Notes under the pieces: generated by a model
Told to the model about the DNA's origin: nothing
What the model saw: only the letters and a program-made list of their open reading frames with translations
The model's database searches: none
DNA from: Bacillus sp. (in: firmicutes)
Lineage (GTDB): Bacteria; Bacillota; Bacilli; Bacillales; Bacillaceae
Reading direction: 5' to 3'
NCBI GenBank assembly: GCA_031180805.1
Contig: JAPSLL010000003.1
Location: 117,574-181,573, forward strand
DNA length: 64,000 nt
Position numbers and translations under genes: made by a program
Shown: positions 55,033-64,000 of the stretch, piece after piece
How positions within the stretch are numbered: the first letter of the stretch is position 1
Layout of the letters: every line of letters starts with the position of its first letter

Positions 55033-55908
55033 ATGAGAATGGGGTACTCACATATGACAGGAATTCTTTTAGCCATCCTTGCAGCCGTTACATGGGGCAG
55101 CATAGTATTTGTCAGTAATAAGCTTGGTGGAGATGAAGACAGCCAGACACTTGGTACAACAGTTGGTGCCTTAATATTTGCGATTGGTGTGTATTTTTAT
55201 AAAATGCCTCATTTATCATCTGTCACCTGGGCAATAGGCTTTATTTCAGGGTTATTTTGGTGCATAGGACAAAAAAATCAATTCGGAGCAGTTCGATACT
55301 TAGGTGTTGCAAAAACAGCTCCAATGTCAACTGGGCTACAGCTTATTGGAACAACCTTTTTCGGTGTTTTTATTTTTAAGGAATGGGGAACAACAAAGAG
55401 TATTGTGATCGGGCTTGCTGCGCTTGCTTGTATTATTACAGGTGCGATTCTTACATCTATCAAGCAAGGGAATGATAAAGGACAAGCTAAAAGTAGAAAA
55501 AAGGGATTTCTTCTCTTGCTTATATCTACAGTAGGATATGTTACATATGTCGTATTAATTCGCTGGTTTAATATTGATGGCTGGGCAGCTATACTACCAC
55601 AAGCGATCGGAATGGTAGCAGGAGCTTTCTTTATCACTTTACGGGATAAGCCATACAATAAGTATGCTGTTCGAAATATTTTAACAGGCCTTCTTTGGAG
55701 CACAGGAAACCTTGGACTATTACTTGCTTTACCGAAGATCGGCGTGGCGACAAGCTTTTCCCTTTCGCAAACAGGCATTGTTATTTCAACAATCGGCGGT
55801 CTTTTCTTTTTAAACGAGCGCAAAAGCAAAAAGCAGGTATGGCTTGTTTTACTTGGATGCTTGTTTATTATCATTGGCGGAGTTTTATTAGGCTTTACAA
55901 AAACATAA
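55033..55908 (+). CDS. glcU: GRP-family sugar uptake protein (GlcU-like)
   Basis: 10-TM; GILLAILAAVTWGSIVFVSNKLGG; operon with gdh. Confidence 0.88.
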   Translation: MRMGYSHMTGILLAILAAVTWGSIVFVSNKLGGDEDSQTLGTTVGALIFAIGVYFYKMPHLSSVTWAIGFISGLFWCIGQKNQFGAVRYLGVAKTAPMSTGLQLIGTTFFGVFIFKEWGTTKSIVIGLAALACIITGAILTSIKQGNDKGQAKSRKKGFLLLLISTVGYVTYVVLIRWFNIDGWAAILPQAIGMVAGAFFITLRDKPYNKYAVRNILTGLLWSTGNLGLLLALPKIGVATSFSLSQTGIVISTIGGLFFLNERKSKKQVWLVLLGCLFIIIGGVLLGFTKT

Positions 55909-56706
<798 letters not shown>

Positions 56707-56712
56707 AGATGA

Positions 56713-56746
56713 AAAGCAGCCAAAAAAGGGAGTCTTTGGCTGCTTT
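56713..56746 (+). terminator. Terminator of glcU-gdh
   Basis: AAAGCAGCCAAA...TTTGGCTGCTTT. Confidence 0.85.
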
Positions 56747-56789
56747 AAAATATAATTTTTATTAAAGTCTAATGATTGTTTTTTTCATT

Positions 56790-57944
56790 TCAAAGAAAGC
56801 TCTCGTGTAAAAACTCTGATAAGCAAAGAATAGCAAGTGATTGTCCATATGGCATATTCGTAACTTTAATCTTTTTATAAAAATCTAAACTATCACCCAT
56901 CCCTGTACCAACTGACACCTTTTGTAAAGCACCTTCATCATTGATTTCATTCACAATCCCTTTAATTGCTTTTAAGGCTACACCCTTGTATTCTTCACTA
57001 ATATATTGTTTATGAACTGACTTTAAAATCCCATAAGCAAAACCAGCAGTTGCAGAAGCTTCTAAGTAAGAGGATCTATCATTAATTAATGTATGCCATA
57101 AGCCGCTCTCATCCTGATAATTAGCAAGTGCCTCAATTTGTCTAGTTAAGGTATTGATTAGAAACTCTCTTAAAAAGTCCCCTACCTTTAAATCCAATAT
57201 TTCGATAATCTCTGGGATTGCGATTGTAATCCAACAATTCCCTCTTCCCCATAAAGCTTCAGCGTAATTATGATTCTCTTCAAATGTCCAACCATGATAC
57301 CATAATCCTGTTTTTCGGTCTGTTAAGTATTTAATATGGATTAAAAATTGTTGCTTAGCTTCTTCAATATATTTATCTTTATTGAAAAGCCTTCCAATTT
57401 TTGCGAGAGGCAGCACAGTCATCATTAATGTGTCATCCCAAAGCTGGTTTTTATTTTCTGGTCCGTATGTCATATGCTGCAGTCCATTTTCCTTCGTACG
57501 TGGCATATCGTTCATGACCCACTCAGCCCATTCTTCTAAATAAGGAATAAGTGTAGGGTCCTTTGTTTCTTCATATAAAAATGCTAATGTTAATAGCGGT
57601 GCCATTGTGTTTACATTTTTCGGAGGAACCCCTTCCTCAAATCTAGCTTCAAACCAGTCATTAATAATTTTTAAAGCCCTTTGGTTATTTGTTAACTTCC
57701 AATATTTAAATATTCCATACAGCCCAACACCTTGCGGCCAATTCCATACATTCCAACTTTTATCATCAACTACAAGTCCATCGAAGTTTAATAAGTATTC
57801 TCCTGTACTGTCCTTAATTTGTGAAAGATTATCCATTAGCAGTTCAATATAAGTATTAACTTCACTTTTATTAATATGCTCGGTTTGATTCATTTTATCT
57901 TCCCCTTTAAAATGATAATATTTTTCTAGTACTTGCGCTTTCAA
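56790..57944 (-). CDS. GH105 unsaturated rhamnogalacturonyl hydrolase (YteR/YesR-like)
   Basis: WNWPQGVGLYGIFKYW, DDTLMMTVLPLAKIGR, HGWTFEENHNYAEALWGRGNCW. Confidence 0.88.
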   Translation of the reverse strand: MKAQVLEKYYHFKGEDKMNQTEHINKSEVNTYIELLMDNLSQIKDSTGEYLLNFDGLVVDDKSWNVWNWPQGVGLYGIFKYWKLTNNQRALKIINDWFEARFEEGVPPKNVNTMAPLLTLAFLYEETKDPTLIPYLEEWAEWVMNDMPRTKENGLQHMTYGPENKNQLWDDTLMMTVLPLAKIGRLFNKDKYIEEAKQQFLIHIKYLTDRKTGLWYHGWTFEENHNYAEALWGRGNCWITIAIPEIIEILDLKVGDFLREFLINTLTRQIEALANYQDESGLWHTLINDRSSYLEASATAGFAYGILKSVHKQYISEEYKGVALKAIKGIVNEINDEGALQKVSVGTGMGDSLDFYKKIKVTNMPYGQSLAILCLSEFLHESFL

Positions 57945-57951
57945 ATCTTCA

Positions 57952-60516
57952 TCATTCTTGAGATAGATAAGATTTTTTATCGTTCTTATTCGAATCTACC
58001 ATGTAATGATGGCTTTTTTCCTTTTTACATAAATGTGCCTCAAAAGTAATTGGCCCAATTAATCCAGATGGTAAACGAGCATTATCCATTTCATTTGCCC
58101 GATTGTTTGTAACTTCGACTGTTAGTTTATTAACACCTTTTATGACATAAGCCGGATTCACTTCAAAGTGATACGGAGCCCACATTTTCACACCAACCTC
58201 ATAATCATTTAAAACCACCTTTACGATTTCATATACTTCACCTAAATTCAGGAAAATCTTTTTTATAGAATCTATTTCGTCTAATGTAAATAGATTTTCA
58301 TAGACGACTGTCCCAGAAAATGATTCCATTCCCTTCCAAAGATGCCAGGATTCTAAAGCGAATAATTGATGATTATTTACATACCAGTTTTTATCGAGCT
58401 CCAATTTTTCAATGTATAGATCGGCTGGTACCTCTTCCTTGATTAGAGGTTTTTGATTTATTTGAACTGCATAGACAATCGAAGCTCTTCTTTCAAGTAA
58501 CATCGGAACAACTAAATTGCCTTCCTGATTCCTCAGATTCACTTTTTCAATACTACAAGTCCAAGCATCCCATTTTTCAACACTACCTTTTTCCTTTAAG
58601 ACAAAGCTTCCATTGTAGTTTTCTTCTCCTTCATTAACAAAAAAATAAAATAGCTGAGAATCTTTAACGATTTTACTAACTCTTATATCCTTGCATCTTG
58701 GAGAAATCATAACTTCTTCACGATGAACGATAGATAGTGTGTCAATGACTTCTTCAGCCCTATCGATGGTTTTCACTCCTTTAATTGTTGGCGTTTCGTC
58801 TACATTTATGAGAGAAATGACTTCCCCTCCACCTTGAATGAATACTTCAAGCTTCTCTAGTACAGTGTCTTGTAGCTTTGAACTATCCTCTATTATCAAA
58901 GTGTTATATACTTGATTTTCAATCTTAATTTGTCCTTCTGTTAACAGACTTGTTGAGGAAAATAAAGAATCCTCAAGGTAATTAAATTCAATTTGATTTT
59001 CGTACAGTTGTTTTGCAATTTTCCACGGTAAATAATCTTCTCCACAAAGAATAGCGATTCTCGATTGATTTATACTATCAGTCATTAGCCAGCTAAGACG
59101 TTTCATATATTGAGCAAACTGTTTATAATGGGGCCACCATAAGTTATTCGGTCCAACGTCTGGTGGACGTTCGTGACTTCTCTTCTTTCCATCAATTGAA
59201 TAATAAAAGGCATGTGGACAAAGAAGATTAACTCCTCTAACTAAGAGCCAATCGATATACCACTTCATATCACCTGGAGTAAGTGCCCACGGACTTTCTT
59301 TACTACAAACACCCAAAAATTCATTCAGATTCCGTCTTCTTCCTCTATGTCTTGCAGCGTCTGCTGAACATTTTCCGGCTGTCGAGTGTTCGCCTTCTGT
59401 CGCTTTTCCATCCTCAGGTGCAACCCAACGCCACACGACATCCTGACCAGGAATATGAAAATGCTCGAGCAAACCAATGTCACTGCTTCCTGCCGGATGA
59501 CCTGTTAAGGCAATTCCATGACGTTCACACCATTTACTTATTTGCTCGTAATAAGCTTCAGTTAGTCTTGAATTGACAGCCTTTCGATAGTTGTTTCGAT
59601 GTGTTTCTGTCTCTTCTCCAGTATAAAACCACAAGGAGGCTAGATGCTCTTCTTCGTTCCCATGCTGTTTAAAATAGGAGAGAAAATCTCTAGTCCAAGG
59701 CTTTAAACCAGGCTTTGACCCTCTCCCTAAAATATCTGGTTCATCAGTAAACATGGCAATGACAGTATTTCCAAAATAATCTTTCAATCTATCATAGTAT
59801 CTATCATGTGTAATCTGAATAAACTTTGCCACTGCTTCGGGATTTAGTAAATCAGCAGATGCTGGTGCATGCTCTTCTCCATCGTCTTCCCCAAAATGGA
59901 TCCCACGAATGCTTCCTCCAGTATATGCTTCAACAAAAACGAGAATGGACCAGTTCCCGTCATCAGGAGGATAAAATGATATTTTACCGTTATGGACCAT
60001 TAACTTTTTCGAGGATGATAAATCTATTGCTTCGGGTGATAATTTATTGACTGCTTGAGCAGAAACTAATGATTCCTTTTCAAATAAATCAATCCTCATT
60101 TCTTCATTCTTATTACAAGGATACTCAATCATTTTTAATCCTTTACTTGCATATTCCGGATTATCTTTTACAACTAAACCTTTCGCTGAACCAGAAGGAT
60201 ACATTGCTTCATCATATAAAATCACCAGCATCCCAAGTCGTTTTGCTTCTTCAACGGCTGTGTGGACAAATTCAAAATAGGAGTCCGATAAATAAACGAT
60301 TTCCTCTGGAATACCAATCCTTGGATGTAAAACAAATCCCGTTACACCTTTGTCATAGAAATCATTGATTTGTCTAATGATTTCCTCTTTCGTTAAACGA
60401 TCATTCCAAAACCAGAAAGGAATCGGAGTGAATTCCTCTGGAGGGTTTAAAAATTGTTGATGCAACGTGCTCACCATTCTATTAACACTCCTTTCTAATG
60501 AAAGAGAAAAGACCAT
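57952..60516 (-). CDS. Large glycoside hydrolase, GH106-like, with C-terminal galactose-binding-like beta-sandwich; no signal peptide
   Basis: PFWFWNDRLTKEEIIRQINDFYDKGVTGFVLHPRIGI, ILYDEAMYPSGSAKGLV, AMFTDEPDI, FLNLGEVYEIVKVVLNDYEVGVKMWAPYHFEV; family from memory. Confidence 0.6.
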   Translation of the reverse strand: MVFSLSLERSVNRMVSTLHQQFLNPPEEFTPIPFWFWNDRLTKEEIIRQINDFYDKGVTGFVLHPRIGIPEEIVYLSDSYFEFVHTAVEEAKRLGMLVILYDEAMYPSGSAKGLVVKDNPEYASKGLKMIEYPCNKNEEMRIDLFEKESLVSAQAVNKLSPEAIDLSSSKKLMVHNGKISFYPPDDGNWSILVFVEAYTGGSIRGIHFGEDDGEEHAPASADLLNPEAVAKFIQITHDRYYDRLKDYFGNTVIAMFTDEPDILGRGSKPGLKPWTRDFLSYFKQHGNEEEHLASLWFYTGEETETHRNNYRKAVNSRLTEAYYEQISKWCERHGIALTGHPAGSSDIGLLEHFHIPGQDVVWRWVAPEDGKATEGEHSTAGKCSADAARHRGRRRNLNEFLGVCSKESPWALTPGDMKWYIDWLLVRGVNLLCPHAFYYSIDGKKRSHERPPDVGPNNLWWPHYKQFAQYMKRLSWLMTDSINQSRIAILCGEDYLPWKIAKQLYENQIEFNYLEDSLFSSTSLLTEGQIKIENQVYNTLIIEDSSKLQDTVLEKLEVFIQGGGEVISLINVDETPTIKGVKTIDRAEEVIDTLSIVHREEVMISPRCKDIRVSKIVKDSQLFYFFVNEGEENYNGSFVLKEKGSVEKWDAWTCSIEKVNLRNQEGNLVVPMLLERRASIVYAVQINQKPLIKEEVPADLYIEKLELDKNWYVNNHQLFALESWHLWKGMESFSGTVVYENLFTLDEIDSIKKIFLNLGEVYEIVKVVLNDYEVGVKMWAPYHFEVNPAYVIKGVNKLTVEVTNNRANEMDNARLPSGLIGPITFEAHLCKKEKSHHYMVDSNKNDKKSYLSQE

Positions 60517-60548
60517 AATCCCCTCACATTTTTATTTACTAAAACATT

Positions 60549-61829
60549 TTAAAACTTAATCAATTCATCTACTTTTACAGCCTGACCTGTATTAAGTGAA
60601 ATATTTCCCGCAATACCTGTTAAAATCGACATCGCTCCATCAACATGAGATGCAGCACGATTGAATTCGTCTTTAACAGGAGTTCCAAAAATATCTTGTA
60701 ACAGAATTGGATCTCCTCCACCGTGTCCGCCTTTTCCTTCTATAACCTCAACCTCATAAGGCTTGCCAAACATTGGCATTACAATGATTGATTTTTCCTT
60801 TACTCTTCCTTCTTCATCCTTACTTCCGCCTGAATTAATGTAAGACTGTTCACGAATGCGAACTTCTATTCTTCCTTTCGTACCGTTAAAGGAAACCATG
60901 TATCCTTCCCACGGTAAATAAGCATTTAACGAATAGTTTAAGATCGCTTTGTTTTTATATGTAACTAAAACACCAAGTGTATCCTCTATGTTAATTCCAT
61001 CTCCAAAAACACTTTGATCACGTTGGTATCCATCTTCTTTTTCCGCATCCAAATACATAGCTTTTAAATGATCATTTCCCTCTAAATGAATCGCAAATGG
61101 ATCATTTTTAGCATACTCACTCCCATATGCACGTTGATAAAACTGTGTAACTCCTCTTGCTTCGGCATTTTCTCTACCATAAAAACGCAGTCCTCCAGTT
61201 GCATAAACCGTCTCTGGCTTTGTATCTAACCAAAAGTTTACTAAGTCAAAATGATGTGTTGATTTATGAACAAGCAATCCTCCACTATTTCGCTTATCTC
61301 GATGCCACCTTCGGAAATAATCAGCTCCATGCTGTGTATCCAACGCCCACTCAAAATGAACAGAATTTACTTGGCCAATGACATCATTCATGATTAGCTC
61401 GCGAATTTTCGTATTATGTGGGGCATAACGATAGTTAAAAGCAACGCGAACCTCTTTTCCGGTTCTTTTCGTAGCATCAATAATCGCTTGGCATTTTTCA
61501 GCGTCCACTGTCATTGGTTTTTCGGTAATGACATGGCAACCTAGCTCCATTGCTTTTATAATGTACGTATGATGTGTTCGGTCAACTGTCGTAACAACAA
61601 CCGTATCAGGCTTTTCAAGCTCTATCATTTTTTCAAAATCAGTATGCACGTATGTGTTTATTTTAGGGTGATTGTATCTCTCTTCTAGTAAACGATTCGC
61701 GTAATCCATTCTTGTTTGATTCAAATCACAAAACGCCACAAGCTTACACGTTTCTCTGAAATCCCTTACAATTGCTCCATAAAAAAATTCGGCTCTTCCT
61801 CCTGTTCCAACTAAAACATATTTTTTCAT
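60549..61829 (-). CDS. Gfo/Idh/MocA family oxidoreductase
   Basis: VLVGTGGRAEFFYGAIVRDF, CHVITEKPMTVDAEKCQAIIDA. Confidence 0.93.
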   Translation of the reverse strand: MKKYVLVGTGGRAEFFYGAIVRDFRETCKLVAFCDLNQTRMDYANRLLEERYNHPKINTYVHTDFEKMIELEKPDTVVVTTVDRTHHTYIIKAMELGCHVITEKPMTVDAEKCQAIIDATKRTGKEVRVAFNYRYAPHNTKIRELIMNDVIGQVNSVHFEWALDTQHGADYFRRWHRDKRNSGGLLVHKSTHHFDLVNFWLDTKPETVYATGGLRFYGRENAEARGVTQFYQRAYGSEYAKNDPFAIHLEGNDHLKAMYLDAEKEDGYQRDQSVFGDGINIEDTLGVLVTYKNKAILNYSLNAYLPWEGYMVSFNGTKGRIEVRIREQSYINSGGSKDEEGRVKEKSIIVMPMFGKPYEVEVIEGKGGHGGGDPILLQDIFGTPVKDEFNRAASHVDGAMSILTGIAGNISLNTGQAVKVDELIKF

Positions 61830-61935
61830 TCCTATTCTCCTCCTTTATTACCGAAATAATTTCCTTATAAAATTTGAGTTTCTATAATGACCTTTTTGAA
61901 AAAATATTAGTTAATACAATATTCTCTCCTCATAT

Positions 61936-61949
61936 CGTAAACCCTTTCA
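61936..61949. promoter_or_regulatory. cre-like site upstream of the Gfo/Idh operon
   Basis: TGAAAGGGTTTACG (minus strand), 12/14 to cre consensus. Confidence 0.4.
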
Positions 61950-62347
61950 AAATGATGAGAGTTTATCTCTAATACTTAGTTTTATATTTCGAAGATATAA
62001 TCCAAAATTTGAAACTTATAAAAAAGAGCTCTTTTCACCTCATTTATTGATTTGGTTCCATCTAATCGTTACCAGAAGAACCATATGGAGTTCATTCTCT
62101 CTTTCTACGTTAGTACCTTAACAAATTTCCGACAATAGTACTTTTTTGAAAAAGAGGGTATATGGGTAATATTTTTTATTATTGTAGATAAAATATAATT
62201 TTTATAGATAAGTAATAGCGGATAATCCCACTCGATTATTATTCAAGCCTTTTCAAAAGAAGCATTTGCTTTTTATATGGGAATATATATCTCCTACTCT
62301 TCATATGTACAAAATGACCCTTTATATTGCTATCTTTTAATAAAAAA

Positions 62348-62379
62348 GCTTCAATCCCTTTCTACAAAGAGATTGAAGC
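62348..62379 (-). terminator. Terminator downstream of IIA-Glc gene
   Basis: GCTTCAATC...GATTGAAGC with TTTTTTA on the minus strand. Confidence 0.75.
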
Positions 62380-62570
62380 ATTTAGTCTTGAAGCTGTCCA
62401 AAATAACCGTTCACTATCCAATTATCTTCTAACTTCGATTATTGGCTCCCCAAAATTAACTGTTTTATTATCATCAGGAAGAATATCATTAAAATCATTC
62501 ATATTTGTTAGGATGAATTTGCTGATAATTTTTGGTGTACAGAATTTTATCATTCTAAATAATCACTATT

Positions 62571-63062
62571 TTATTTTAATTTACAAGTAAATAGTAACTC
62601 TTCTCTTCCTATTTCACCCTGAGCATTTTGGTTAATATTATCCACTTTCTCATCAGTATTCGTGATAATGATCGGGGTAACAATTTCTTTATTTTCACTT
62701 TGTAAATATTGAATATCAAAGTTTATTAAAGCATCTCCCACTTTAACACTTTGTCCTTTTTTAACAAATACTTCAAAACCTTCACCATCGAGCTCTACCG
62801 TCTCTAAGCCAATATGAATTAATACTTCTAACCCATTAATAGATTTTATTCCAATCGCATGTTTAGTGTGGAATACTTGAATAATTTCCCCTTCAACCGG
62901 GGATACTAGCACTCCTGATGTAGGAATTATCGCCATACCGTCACCCATCATTTTTTGTGAAAAAACCGGATCAGGTACTTTTTCTAACCGAATCACATCG
63001 CCTTGAAGTGGAGAAAATATCTCTTCTTCTTTCACTTTCTTCTTGAAAAATTTCTCTAGCAT
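62571..63062 (-). CDS. crr: PTS glucose-type IIA (Crr), stand-alone
   Basis: FSPLQGDVIRLEKVPDPVFSQKMMGDGMAIIP, HTKHAIGIKSINGLEVLIHIGLETVELDGEGF; likely start MLEKFFKKK. Confidence 0.95.
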   Translation of the reverse strand: MLEKFFKKKVKEEEIFSPLQGDVIRLEKVPDPVFSQKMMGDGMAIIPTSGVLVSPVEGEIIQVFHTKHAIGIKSINGLEVLIHIGLETVELDGEGFEVFVKKGQSVKVGDALINFDIQYLQSENKEIVTPIIITNTDEKVDNINQNAQGEIGREELLFTCKLK

Positions 63063-63159
63063 TTTACCAATTTCCCTTCTAAATAATTTTAAAATACGTT
63101 CCAATGCTTGAATATTAGATGAATAAAATGATTTTTTTAATGAGACAAAACCTATATTG

Positions 63160-63630
63160 ATTATTGATATTTTTCTAATATTACTTTTCCAATAAATCCA
63201 CTAGGCTGAAGCACTCGATATTGAGATAAAAAACCTTTTTGCTCTGTACCTAATGTGTTTGTTACTTGAACTTTAAGGTTGTTTTTCCCCTTTTGAACAA
63301 GATTGGTAACATCAAATTTGTATGGTTTTTGCTATTCTCGTTCCAACACTTTCATTATTCACAAAAACCTCTGCAATCTCATAGACCTCACCTAAGTCCA
63401 ATTGATAGCTGCTTAATTCATCATGTTCAAGGTCAAACTCTATCTCATATTGAATTGTACCAGAGAAATTAGGATACAATGAAGGATTTGATATGTTTTC
63501 TAGCTCTTTAATAGTGAAATTATTTGTAAAAACAGGATACTCATTTGCTGTAGCTAATGATACCTTCCATGTTCCTTCGTTTTCTACTTCCTCAATAAGC
63601 TCTTCGATCCAATTAAATTGAATAGGAGTT
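63160..63630 (-). pseudogene. C-terminal relic of a GH106-like glycosidase (frameshifted, truncated)
   Basis: LDLGEVYEIAEVFVNNESVGTRIAK(frameshift)PYKFDVTNLVQKGKNNLKVQVTNTLG...LQPSGFIGKVILEKYQ*, colinear with the C-terminus of 57952..60516. Confidence 0.8.
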
Positions 63631-63686
63631 TAAACTTATAAAACGTAAGTTTCTTAGGTATTGATTCATAAAACATTTCAAAAAAT

Positions 63687-63721
63687 GGCCAGCTTCGAGA
63701 GTGAATACTTGGAAGCTGGCC
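63687..63721 (-). terminator. Terminator of the surface-protein gene
   Basis: GGCCAGCTTC...GAAGCTGGCC followed by ATTTTTTG on the minus strand. Confidence 0.9.
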
Positions 63722-63739
63722 TTTAGTAAGGTATGAATA

Positions 63740-64000
63740 TTAATTTTCTTTCATTCTTCTTACACTGAACACAAGTACGATACCTGCAGCAGCTATAATT
63801 ATTCCAAATAATAAAATATTGTATATGCTTGTAGCAGTACTAGGAAGTTCTTCCCCCATATCGATTCTTGTTGGATTCTTACCATTTACCTGATTTGTCG
63901 GGTTCTCTCCTTCACCCGGTTTTGTTGGATTCTCTCCCTCACCTGGCTTTGTCGGGTTCTCTCCCTCACCTGGCTTTGTCGGGTTCTCTCCCTCACCTGG
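63740..64000 (-). CDS. C-terminus of a cell-wall-anchored surface protein (partial; continues past the right edge)
   Basis: (PGEGENPTK)n...GEELPSTATSIYNILLFGIIIAAAGIVLVFSVRRMKEN*: LPxTx motif, TM segment, positive tail. Confidence 0.85.
   Translation of the reverse strand, partial: PGEGENPTKPGEGENPTKPGEGENPTKPGEGENPTNQVNGKNPTRIDMGEELPSTATSIYNILLFGIIIAAAGIVLVFSVRRMKEN
63893..64000 (-). repeat. 27-bp tandem repeat encoding PGEGENPTK (at least 4 copies in window)
   Basis: Units 63893-63919, 63920-63946, 63947-63973, 63974-64000; the last two are identical. Confidence 0.9.

Noticed and set aside
55278-55874. 198-aa minus-strand ORF inside glcU
   Set aside because: Antisense shadow of a well-supported membrane protein gene; composition typical of antisense reading.
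62327-62590. 87-aa plus-strand ORF
   Set aside because: Overlaps the crr terminator and the antisense of a probable glycosidase relic; no SD.
63893-64000. CRISPR-like array
   Set aside because: Direct 27-bp units have no spacers and encode an in-frame peptide repeat; this is a coding tandem repeat.

Overview
The window is low-GC Bacillaceae-type chromosome dominated by plant-polysaccharide and sugar catabolism genes. It carries a GH78 rhamnosidase, a PL11 rhamnogalacturonan lyase with a YesO-like binding protein, an esterase, GH1 with an RpiR regulator, GH43 and GH2 enzymes, an LplBC-type ABC importer, lacZ with a LacI regulator, a glucitol/sorbitol PTS operon, glcU-gdh, a GH105/GH106-like/Gfo-Idh operon and a stand-alone IIA-Glc. 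Interspersed are a cntABCDFE-like metallophore transport operon, a PspA pair, a TetR/SDR pair, an LCP protein, an XRE-DUF1232 regulator divergent from a secreted HKD (PLD-like) protein, ahpCF, a Bcr-type MFS transporter, LytTR/DUF3021 and a TetR/quercetinase pair. The window ends inside the C-terminus of a repeat-bearing, sortase-type surface protein. The strongest items for follow-up are: (1) the cnt-like operon with two near-perfect Zur-type boxes upstream and no cntKLM synthesis genes in view; (2) a 45-bp palindrome containing mirror-image TTGACA-N17-TATATT promoters between the XRE-DUF1232 gene and the HKD gene; (3) an ATA codon exactly where the start of the YesO-like lipoprotein should be; (4) six copies of a TGAAACCCATTTCA-type operator around the LacI/lacZ/ABC locus; (5) a duplicated promoter module (cre plus GAATC-N3-GATTC) at GH78 and at the left window edge; (6) decayed glycosidase and transposase relics and decayed Bacillaceae intergenic repeats. 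All product and family calls come from reading the sequences and from memory; no searches were run.
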